Assembly: GCA_013350335.1 (NCBI GenBank)
Contig: CM023536.1
Coordinates: 45,206,314-45,270,313, forward strand
DNA: 64,000 bases
Direction: 5' to 3'
From: Chimonanthus salicifolius
Taxonomy: Eukaryota; Streptophyta; Magnoliopsida; Laurales; Calycanthaceae
The notes beneath the pieces are model-generated. The model was not told the origin of the DNA and ran no database searches. It saw only the letters and a program-made list of their open reading frames with translations. The position numbers and the translations under genes were made by a program. Positions 47,201 to 59,200 of the stretch are shown piece by piece; position 1 is the first letter of the stretch; each line of letters starts with the position of its first letter.

Positions 47201-50200
47201 TAAGCCGAGTTCAGGGAATTGACTTGGTGAAAATGTCCTCAAGTTGATCTTTAGATTGCAAATGAAGAGTGAAAAGTTGGCCTTCATAAATTTGTTGACG
47301 AATAAAGTGGCAGGCAACTTCAATATGCTTAGTCCTCTCGTGAAAGACTAGATTTGAGGCAATGTTGATGGCCGTCTGATTGTCATAAAACATGATGAGT
47401 GGGTCTGCAGGAGCAAAGCCCAATTCATTAAGAAACTGGCGGAACCACAACAATTCAGAAGCAGTATTAGCCATGGCACGATATTCGGTCTCAGCACTAA
47501 ACCGAGCAACAACAGACTGCTTCTTGCTACACCAAGCAACCAAACATAAGCCCAAGAAAACACAATATCCAGTAGAAGAGCAGCGATCATCTGGAGACCC
47601 GGCCCAATCAACATCAGAATAATTGCGAACCGGGCAAAGTAAGTTGTGTTAGGACCTGGACTTCCAGCCGTAAAAGACTAGCATGTTAGGTGGAGTGACC
47701 CAAGTCCTTTATAAACCCCAAGATCTTCCTCTACACTTCCAATGTGGGACTCGTTAACAGCAGCCCCAACAATCCCCCCTCAAACGAGGCCCTCCGATGG
47801 AGAGAGCGACGTCGGCCATCCCGTTCACCTGGGGAATCTCCTGAGTCCACATGAGGTAGCACCACTTATTAGGACCTGTGCTTCCAGCCTAAAAGACTAG
47901 CCTTGAGACCTGGCTTTGATACCACTTGTTAGGACCTGGGCTTCCAGCCCAAAAGACTAGCTTGTTAGGTGGAGTGACCCAAGTCCTTTATAAACCCCTA
48001 GATCTCCCTCTACACTTCCAATGTGGGACTCGTTCGCAGCAACCCTAACAAGCTAGTGTGCATAGAACAAGCCGCGGCTAGGATGAGCCTTTAGATACCA
48101 AAGAATAACGGAACACAACCATGGAGGTGAGTCTCTCGTGGCTCATGCATGAATTGGCTGACAACCCCAACAACATAAGATAAGTCAGGTCTTGTATATA
48201 AATGAGCTTGCCAATAAGTTTCTGATAAAAACCCGGTGTGTCAAGAAGAGTCCATCTAATGTAGATAGTGTTCACATCGAGCAGATTATCAGCAGGTTTG
48301 CATCCAGAATAGCAAGCTTCCTAGAGGAGATCCAGGGCATACTTCCGTTGAGAGAGGTAAAGGCCGCGGGAAGAAGACCTAGCAACTTCAATTCCATGAA
48401 AGTACCGAAGGGGCCCCAAATCCTTAATTTCAAAAGTCCGTTAAAGATAATGTTTGAAGGAAGAGATGGCAGCATCATTATTACCTGTAAGGACAATATC
48501 ATCAGCATAGACCACCAAGAGCATCACAACTGAGTGGAGGAGGTAGATGAAGACAGGATGATCCATCTGACAACGTGTAAAACCATAAGGTAACATGGCA
48601 CTGCTAAACTTCTCAAACCAAGCACGGGGAGACTGCTTGAGACCATAGAGAGCCTTCTTGAGTCGGCAAACAGATTGAGGTGCACCCTGCTTGACAAACC
48701 CAGGAGGAGGAAGCATATACACTTATTCCTAGAGATCACCATGGAGAAAGGTATTCTTCACATCTAACTGGTGAAGTGACCAGGCATAAGTCGTGGCAAG
48801 GGAGAGTAAGATCCGCACAGATGTAATCTTGGCAACTGGTGAGAAGGTGTCCTGGTAGTCAACACCATATGTCTACGTAAAGCCTTTGGCAACTAGACGA
48901 GCTTTATATCTGGCAATGGAGTCCATCGGGATTATGCTTCAAGGCAAATACTTACTTGCACCCAACAGGAGTCTTTCCAAGTGGCAAAGGAACCAGATCC
49001 CAAGTTTTGTTCTTCTCAAGGGCAGGTAATTCTTCATCCATGGTTGTTTTCCAGGAGGGATGTTTCAAGGCCATGTCAATCCTCTTTGATATTATAATGT
49101 TGTCCAATGCTGTGAGAATGTTGTGATAGGAGGGTGAAACAGCATGATATCATACAAATCGATCAAGTGGATCACTGGTACAAGAACGCTTACCCTTTGC
49201 GAAGAGCAATAGGGAGATAAGATTGGTCAGAGATGGGTGGATTTGGACCACTGGCAAATGAGTGGGTGGAGTCAGGCGCAGATGGCAGTCGAGGCTGGCA
49301 GCGTTGATACACCAGAAGAGGCTTAGGTGGGACTAGAGGGACTAATATCTGTAGAGGAAGGACTGGAGAAGGAGAATAGGTAGAGGGAACTGAAAATAGG
49401 AGCTCCGCTCAAAAAAGGTGACATCCATGGAGATGTAGGTTTTTCCAATTAGGGGATAAAGGCACTTATAGCTTTTGTAAAAAGGTGAATAACCTAGAAA
49501 AACAAAGCGAACAGCCCAAGGAGTGAGTTTATGGCTAGAGAAGTTGTGAACAAAGCACACACACCCAAAGACATGTAAGGGAATATGAGGGATGGATTTA
49601 TTTAATGAAAGACGGTAAATGGTAGACTGGTTTTATGAAATGCAAGATGGCATTCTATTGATAAGATAACAAGCAATAAACACCGCTTCGGGCCAATAGG
49701 ACTATGGGACATGCATGGTAAAAAGAAGAGAACATGCCACCTATCACTTCATAAAATTTGAATTTTACACCTAAATTGAGTATCGACCCACTGGTAAAAA
49801 ATTTATAAGTGATCAAACACCTTGGATTCATATCTCATCAAATATATCCATGTCATGCGAGAATAATCATCAATAAATGTGACAAAATAATAAAAACCAA
49901 TGAAAGATTGCCAAACATCAGAATGAATGAGTTAAAATAAAGAAGATGAATTTTTATTGATAGACGGGGGAAAATGAGAAATAGCATGCTTGCCATATTG
50001 GCAATGTTCACACTCAAAATGAGTAAAAGATAAACTAAGAACAAGTTGTTTAAAACAGAATCTGCAGGATGTCCCAAACGACAATGCCACATCCACACAT
50101 CTGAAAAGGAAGACGTTGAACACAATTCAGAGTTTCCATGGCGAGAGTCAAGAAGGTAAAGGCCACCTACTTCACGATCACCACCCAACACCTGCTTCGT

Positions 50201-53200
50201 GGTCAGATCCTAGAAAACACGGTGAGAAGGGAAGAAAGTGACTGAGCAGTTCATATGTTTAGCCAAAGCACTAACAGATAATAAATTGCGGGATAAATTT
50301 GGAACATGTAAAACAGAGGAAATGTCCAAATTAGGAATAGAAGGAACAATCCATTTCACAACAATATCAGTATATGAGTCGTTAGCTAATTTAACCTTCC
50401 CAGATAAACCAGGTGAAAGGGAAGAGAAGATGGTGGACATACCAGCCATATGATCAGTAGAACCAAAATCGACAATCCAGGAATGATAGGAGACATGGTG
50501 TGCAAAAGACTCAGTACCTGAAGTGGAGGAGACAGCATTGGAAACCTCGGAGGATTGAAGGCACTCCAGTCGTTGCAGTATCAAGTTAATATCCTGGCGA
50601 GTCACAGGGGCACTGTCACTAGCCATATCAGAAGGAGGAGCAGTAGGTGCAGCGGAGAAGATTAGCATGCTTTGGTTGCCCATGAAGCTTATAGCATGTA
50701 TCAACGAAGTGGTTATTCATCTTGCAATAGGTGCATAACCGATACCCCATCTTTCGTGGGCCTTTGGTGTCCTTTCGAGTATCAAAAAATGGATCCATGT
50801 CATGGGGAGCAAGAGTCCCATGAGTTGGAGAAGGCGTGGAAGAATGGGTGGTGACCAGGGCAGAGCGGTCAGCCAGCATAGGAGTCATAGCAAGGCGACA
50901 CCTATCATCTCGAAGTAATGCATAGTAGGCCTCATCCAGAGAGGGGAGAGGTCGTTGCCCAAATAGGCAAGCCCATGTAGGCTAAAACTCAGAGTTAAGG
51001 ACAGCTAAGGATGCAAAAATATGTTGTTGTTCAATATACGGTGAAACTTCAGAGTATCTGCCGGATCTTTAAAGGTTGAAGTTGATCCAGCTCCAACCAA
51101 CAAGACCGCATTGTCGAATAGTACTGGATAAGGGACAACTCCCCCTATAGTAGAGTGGCAGCGGTCTAAGATAGTTCATAAAAACGAGCGAAGTGATCCC
51201 CATCAGAATACAGAGTATTCACCATGTCCCAGACATCTTTAGTGGTTGGAAGTGTATAGACCAGACGCCGTACATGATCTTCCATGGAGTGAAGAAGCCA
51301 AGATTGGACCGGGGAGTTATTCGAGGTCCAAGAGGAGAACGTAGAATCAGTCTTAGCCGGTTTGGGGGCAGTACCATCGATATACAAAGAAAGTTGCCCC
51401 CCAGTTAAGAACAACGTGGCAGAATGAGACCACTCAAAGTAATTGGTCTCATTCAGCAACACCGTCGTGATCCGGCCAATCTGTGGAGAGCCAGAAGAGG
51501 TGATATCTGGAATAGAAGGGGCAAGAGGAGATGTAGAAGACGATGCCATGAGGTTGATGCAATATCCAAATCAAATAAAGGTCACAAATACCGACCCAAG
51601 TAGAAGATTCTGCAGCAGATCTGAGAAGAAGAGGTGGATGTGGACCCCACACGGCATGATCTGAATCAGAATCCTCACAGATATGAGGTGAAGGAAGGGG
51701 CAATGGTAGTAGTCCAAGGTCGAAGGCCTACAGTGGAGGTTCCTCCTAGACCCCACGAAAAACACCAAAAAACTAGGTGTACATGCGTCCCAGACAGCCA
51801 ATGGAAAGCTGCTCTAAAGTGGGTCCCACCGTTGATTGATGGTGAAAAACCCAAGTGTGATGGAAAGCAGAGGCTGGGGCGACAGTAGTGGTGTAGGACC
51901 AAAAGACAAAACAGCTTCAAGGCAGCAGATCAAAGCAGAAACCCAAAAAATGGAATTGCATGAACGTTAGATCCGCTAGGAGAGGGAGGTTGCAGAAGGC
52001 AGTCACAAAACCTCCAAACGAGATATCCAACCCTATAGATTGAAAGGTATGTCAAAAACGGCAGGGGTAGGTGGGTTCTCACCCGAAAAAAAAAAAACCG
52101 CTACAGGAAGATTTGCCCAGAAATAAGAAAAAAGAGAAAAAATTGATTCAGATCTGTGAATACGATGGAGAGGCAGATCAAAGATCGTCCTTGCTAGATA
52201 CCACATAGAATAATAGAATGAATAATAGAGAATATGGAGAAATGGAGAGGAATTCTCGGTATCTTGTAAATTAATTGTATGTATTCTGAAAGGACACATG
52301 TATATATAATAAAATGATAGCCAATCTTGGTGGCTTAAAAAGGAAAAAAAAAGAAAAGGATTGTTTACAATCAATTACACAACCAATCAGATGTATGTCC
52401 AAAAGTGGGTCCCACAACACCAATACGATCAATAACCAAGTCCACAACCGCATGATCCCCATTCACCCCTAGTTTGGCCAAGAAGTGCACCACTCCCTTA
52501 GTCGACCTCCTAACATGCTTTAAGGAAACCTCCAATGCAAACATAGATCCCATACTTCTCTAACCACCGGTAATAGTCCCCAAGAATGCTGTTTTTCAAA
52601 CTTATAAAAAAATTGGGGCTTTTTCAAAATATAGAAAAAGAATGGGGCTTTTTTCAAATTAAACAGAAAATTTAGGGTTTCTTTCAAAATGACCCTTTTT
52701 CTAATGATCATCATTTAGGATATTTCCTCAATCCCAATTTCATCATCTTAAAATAAGGGAACAAGAACAAAATAAAGGTCGGTGTGAAAAACATTATCTC
52801 GAGATTGAAACCAAACTTAGATGGGAAACCAATGCCTTCAATTTAATGATATTGTCTGCCTCATAAACTTCTAAATAGAGCATATTCAAATCCCTCTGAG
52901 CTAGGGAAAGCCACTAATGAGGAGGGCTTTTAAAAAGATTCACACTAGTGGTTAAATCTGCTACATAAATTATTATAAATTATCAACCATTGCTAATGCA
53001 CATTTAAATTAACATTTTTAGAAGGTTTTATATAAGATAATTTTCATGCCCTCAAAATACTATTGAGAAACAACAGAGAAGGCTTCAACACTCAGGTGGT
53101 AGTTTCAGTTCACGGGGAGGTGAACCCTAACGCAATAGTTAGAACTTAGAACACCTCACCACCTAATTGTGAAAGAAATGGCTGAGTTTGCATTGAACCA

Positions 53201-56200
53201 CACAAACCCAAGGAACAAATTAGAATCTGTGAAGCTCAAGAAGTCAGTACACCTCCACTATAGATGAGATTGAAATCAAAAACCACACACAGAAAACAAA
53301 TATAATCAGACTATTTTTGGCCAATAAATTTAGAGCATGAAGATATAGATATAAGATGGTAAGTTTACAAGAGAATACAAGCACTACCACAAACTTATGA
53401 CGTAGCAGGAATATCACATGGAGATGAAAGAGCACCAACAACAGACATGCATACTCATATTTAACTTGATATCTTACGGTGACTAATATTTCCACAGGCC
53501 TAACATGCTAATAAACATGTATTTGCATCTTTTCCAGATTAGTTGTGCTCAAACTACTTAATCATCACCAACCTTTCCACCACTTGTGACACTCGGAGTT
53601 TGATGGCTACTCCTTGCATCTATGTCCTTCCCGGCATCTACAGTAACAGAAAATCTTTCTGACTCTGAAGGACCTGCAGTTGCTACAGCACGTTTTTCCA
53701 AAGTCGGTGTTTCTTCGAAAGACTGAAGAATAAGAAAAAGAAAAATATCTTAGCTTCATACCAACACCACCCATTTGGAGTTGACACTATGTATATTATA
53801 AAATAACAATCTGCAATTTGTTAGTTGAATGATCTTAATAAACTAAAATAATAATAATAATATATAAACAGTCACTGAACAGTCTCCAAGTTTAATAGTC
53901 CTTCATAGCCAACAATGCGAAGATTTTTGCACTGCCAACAATGCGAAGGTTTTTGCATTGCTTTATGGATGCAGGTTCTTGGGTGACATAAATGGCTTCA
54001 TGCTACCGTCTGAGAGCTATTCAAGTACATCTCATTGAGCTGTGAGGGATACTTATTCTTCTCTCCATGGGGCAAATTTTTTTTTTTTTGAAAGTTGACT
54101 TTATTAATAAGAAACAGGGCCAAAGAGACCCTACAAAAGAAACCAATTTACAACAATCTAGTTACAACTTCCTCATCTTGCAACAAACCTTACTTAACTA
54201 AAGAACCGCATCTGAGTTAGCTGACCTAAAAACCCAAGCAACCTTAAAACCAAAGGCATTGATAGCATGACGAATCCTCTCAATTTTATCAAGATAAATC
54301 CAAGGGCAAAGAGAACCCAACACCCAACCTATCACAACCCGAGAATCACCTTCAACTAAACTCCCTTGAACCCCCAGCTTTTCCAACTCCAAAATACCTC
54401 TCCACAAAGCAAACAATTCAACCTCAATAACCGACCCATTACGAAAAGGACCCGCAAAGGAAATCAGCGTATTCCCAAACTCATTACAGATGAGACCACC
54501 ATACCCAGCCATACCAACTTCTCGCATACAACTCCCATCAAAATTAAGCTTGAGCAATCCTGGAGAAGGAGGAGACCAAGGAACAGTCAATCTAGATGCC
54601 CCATATGGCCTTGAGTAATCCACCAACGCCCACTCCCTACACATCTCAGAAATAGACGTCTAACTAGACTTCAACTTACCAACCATCCACCGAGCAACCC
54701 GCACCTTGATTAAATCGAGAAGACCATCAAAAGAGCCCACTTTACCGTGAAACACCCTTTTATTTCTTTCTAGCCAAATGGACCAAATAATAGCCAATGT
54801 AGTTGCCTTCCAAAACTTCCGATGAAAGGAACTACCAAAGAACACAACTTCTTCATTAAACAACTCACACCAAACTTTAGGGAAACAGAAAGAGATACCC
54901 AAGAGCTGAAAGAAATGTTGCCAAACACAAGTAGCAGAGCTACAATGAAGAAGAAGATGATTTACCTGTCTCCTCTGCAAATAGACACATAGGACACGCA
55001 TTAACAATAAGCATCCTTCTCATCTTCAAATTATCTATAGTCAAGATCTTCTGCATCCCCGCAAGCCAACCAAAAACCTTTACTTTAAAAGGAGAGACAC
55101 CCTCCCAAATCTTTGAGTCGACAATTGGAGCATCACCAACTGTCAAAAGATGATCACAAAAAGACTTCACCGAAAAGATACCAAGAGGATCTAACTCCCA
55201 AATTCTACGATCAGTACCCTGACCCAACAAGAAGACATTTCCCAATAACGCCAATAGAGACAACCAACCTTCTACCATCCAATCCTCCAAATCTCTCCGA
55301 AATTGAGGGCTCCAGACCGCCTTATTTTGAATAATCTCATAGCAATCCCTAACCTTAGCATGCTTATCTGCCGCCAAATAATAAAGAACTGGAAACACCT
55401 GCGCCAGAGGAACTTGACCCAACCATTTATCTGACCAGAAGAAGATGTCCTCACCAGAATAAGCCCGATACCTAATATGGCGATTATAATCCAGCAAATT
55501 GGAGCAAACACCCTTCCAGAAACCTGACGTCCTCCTATTAGCACCCCCAATCCGCCATCCAAAATCCGACATGCTATACTTCCTGCGAATAATATCCTTC
55601 CATAAACCTTCCGAAGAATCCCCCAATCGCCGCAACCACTTCCCCAATAGAGCAGTATTAACCTGACGAACAGGGCGGAGCCCCAAACCCCCTTCCTTCT
55701 TTGATCTACAAACCTGAGCCCAATTGACCAAATGAAATTTACGTCTAGCTCTATCATCATTCCACAAGAACTGTCTTTGAATCCTGTCAAGCTTGTCCTG
55801 CCACCATTGCCGGACACTTGAACACACTAAGAAAGTAGACCGGAAGCCTAGCCAAGATAGCCTTAAGCAAAATAATACGACCACCAATTGACAAGAATCT
55901 ACCTTTCCAAGTAGATAATCTTCTCTCCATTTTATCAATTACCTTATCCAACAAGCCTTCCAAGGTTTGCCCTTACACAGAGGAACCCCTAGATTCAAAG
56001 ATAGAAAAGAAGCAACTTTACATCCCATCAAAGAAGCTAGATGCAGACATTGACTATGCTCAACATTAACGCCCATCAACTCACTTTTATCAAAGTTAAT
56101 TTTCAACCTAGAGCAAATCTGAATCCACAACAGAACAGCACGAGCCAACTTAACCACATCCTCATCTGCTTTCAAAAATAGAACAGTATCATCAGCATAC

Positions 56201-59200
56201 TGCAAGTGAAAGATCTCAATATCAGAGTGAGGAATACTGAAACCCTAAATCCAACCCTGAGAAACAACTGCCTGAAACATAAGATGCAAAGACTCAGCAA
56301 CTATCACATACACATAAGGAGATAAAGGATCCCCCTAGACGAACACCCTTCTCCATCCTGAAAAACCCCTTAGGACTCCCATTCACCAGAACAGACATAT
56401 AAGCCGACGAAAGACAAGCAAGCATCCAGCTCCGCCAACGATCCCCAAAACACATTCTTTGCAACACAAAATAAAGAAAACGCCAACCAACATTATCATA
56501 GGCTTTTTGAAAGTCCAATTTACAAACCACACCTGCATCCCCTAAAGAGAATTGGGAATCCAAACACTCATGGGCCACCACCACCGAATCCACAATCTGC
56601 CGACCTTCAATAAAGGCACTTTGAGACGAGGAAATGAGAAAAGGGAGAACACTCTTCAGCCTATTAGCCAAGACCTTAGACAAGATCTTATATGGGCTCT
56701 CAAGCAAAGAGATAGGGCGAAAATCATTTAAAGCAGAAGCCCCCGGCTTCTTCAGAACCAGGGTGATAAAACCGGCTCCCATACCTTTAGAAATAATGCC
56801 TCTCTCAAAGAATTCCATGATAAAAGCCAAAATATCTACCTTCACCACTTCCCAAAAAAAACTTGAAGAAAATGATAGGAATGCCATCAGCGCCTGGAGC
56901 TTTATCTTCCCCTAGTTGCCAAACTGCATTTCTCACCTCCAACTCCTCAAAGGGAATCTCCAAAGCATTCCGATCCTCCTCACCCAACACTTTAAATGGA
57001 AGCAAAGAAGGGGTAGGGAATTCCCTAGAAGGGGCTTTGAAAAGGTTTTTGTAATAGTGAACTACCTCCTCACAAATGTCAAATTTTGAATCAAGTCTCT
57101 CCATCAACTTGTAAAGAATGAATAAAGTTCTTCCTTCTTCTAAAACTCGCCACCCGATGAAAAAACTTTGTATTCTTATCACCCTCTTTCAACCATTGAA
57201 TGCGAGAGCGTTGCTTCCATTTGATCTCTTCCCTCAAAGCATTCTTCTTAATATTGAATTTTATCTCCTTCCTTCGCAACAAAAGCTCCTGAGAAAGAGG
57301 GCCATTTTCCTCCTGAAGTTGGAGAAGATGTAATTCCTCAAGCCAACCCTGTTCCTCGATAGAATCTGCCTCTCTAAGATCAAGAGCCCACTTCTTGATC
57401 TTCCCTTTAACAAACTTCAGTTTCTGCAGCAAGCAATAACCCTTTGAACCCCACAGGGTTTGATTCCCTCCACCAACTTTCAACTAACTCCTTAAAACCA
57501 TCAATTTGAAGCCAAGCCAACTCAAAACGGAAAGGCGTAGGACCCCAAGAGTCCAAACTAGAATCCAGAACAATAGGAATATGATCTGAGACAGGATTGG
57601 ATAGAGCACGCTGCGAAGAGAGGTGAAAACATTCCTCCCAACTGGAGTCAATCAAAAACCTATCGAGACGAGCCAGAGTCGGAATATCTTGCATATTGGA
57701 CCAAGTAAAAGACGCACCACCCAAGGGTAAATCAAGCAGATTTACCTCATCAATCCAACTATTAAAAACCTGCATTGGAGAGGAAATTCTGTGACAACCG
57801 TTTCTCTCGGACATCCGACGGACAACATTGAAATCTCCACCCAGACACCAAGGAAGAACAGAGCTTCCCCTATCTGCAATTATCTCCTCAAAAAACTGGC
57901 TCCAAAAAGCGTCATCATTCGGCCCATAGACATTAGTGAACATGAAGGACTTCCCAGCTGAAATCTCTTCCAACACCATCATAATGGAGAAAACACCAAT
58001 CTGAACAAACACTAATTTCAATTTTGAAGCATCCCATATCATCCAAACTCCCCCAGAAGCTCCTTTAGAAGCCTTCCCAACCCAGCCCATAGACGCTGAA
58101 CCCCAAACAGAACGAACAAAACCCTCATCTGGCTCACGACACTTTGTCTCCTGCAGAAACAAAACATCTGGCCGTTGACTGAGGACCACCCTTTTCACTG
58201 TCACTCTCTTCATCGCATCCCCCAGACCTCTTACATTCCAAGACATCACTTTCATCGACAACCTCCTTGTGCACCCGACGACTTCACCACCGCCAAAGAG
58301 CGGTCATAATTGACAGTAGAGTGCAAATTCCTGAGTTCCCTCTCTCGCTTTCTGTTCCAACAAACTCGATTATCCTCCTCTAATTCTCTCTGGCCCTACT
58401 CCCAAAAATTCTGCAAAATATCTCTCAACTGAGTAGTCCAACGAGGCGACGAAATACCGAGAATGGCACCCACCAAAAGCATCTTGTCCTCATCAAACTG
58501 TTCAGATCTTACTGTTAGTGCTAAACCCGCTGCTTCTACTGTATCTGCCTAGCTAACTGCAAAAGGAGCCATGGTTCCCACAATTTCCAACGATTGATGA
58601 AGCTGCTGAGAAAACACCTGCTTTTCAATACTACCAAAATCAACTGCAGCTCCCTGCAAAGAACCACCACTAGGACTGGTAAATCTAATATCGGTCGCCT
58701 CCTGCTCTTGCCTGCTAGCCTCCACCTCGGACTGAAAAAAGGCCAGCTGACAAGAAGAACTCGCTAACTCACCAGCCGGCCGACCCTGACATTCGAAGCT
58801 AGCCATCCTCAACCCATTTTGCACAAATGAGGTTAAGTTGTGACCTTCCTGCAAAACTGGGCTTACAAAAATGGGCTTGTTGCTGAACTTGCAGCACTCC
58901 TTGGCTCGAATTCTGCTCTTGTCGCACTGATGGAATGGGAGTCTGAGCTCGCCGCCGTCCTTGACGTTCAAGATTGAAGCTAGAATTCCCCGACCCATTC
59001 TGCACAAATTCGTGCAGAACTAGGCTTAAGAAGTGGGCTTGCTGCTGAAAAGGGCTGACTTGCGGCACATCTTGGCTCAGATCCTGCGCTTGACGCAGTG
59101 GGCCCAAAGTCTGAACTCGTGGGCTGCCTTGCGATACATCTTGGCTCGGATCCTGCGCATGACGCAATGGACCGGAAGACTAAGCTCGTCTTAAATCCAG

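Larger units (their letters stand above)
46064..52419 (-). mobile_element. Complete but degenerate Ty1/copia element carrying three younger insertions
   Basis: 5' LTR 52204-52419 and 3' LTR 46064-47143 (minus strand TGTTGTGGGAC...), flanked by a perfect CCAAT duplication (46059-46063 and 52420-52424). A TGGTATCTAGC primer site follows the 5' LTR, and a TTGAGTGAGAG polypurine tract precedes the 3' LTR. Order on the minus strand: gag with CX2C zinc knuckle, protease, integrase, reverse transcriptase, RNase H. All frames are broken. The 3' LTR contains a hAT MITE and a LINE fragment; a TRIM sits in the RNase H/RT region. Subtracting the LTR insertions and their duplications leaves 217 bp, matching the 216-bp 5' LTR. 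It lies in RPC3 intron 5, sense to the gene. Confidence 0.93.
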
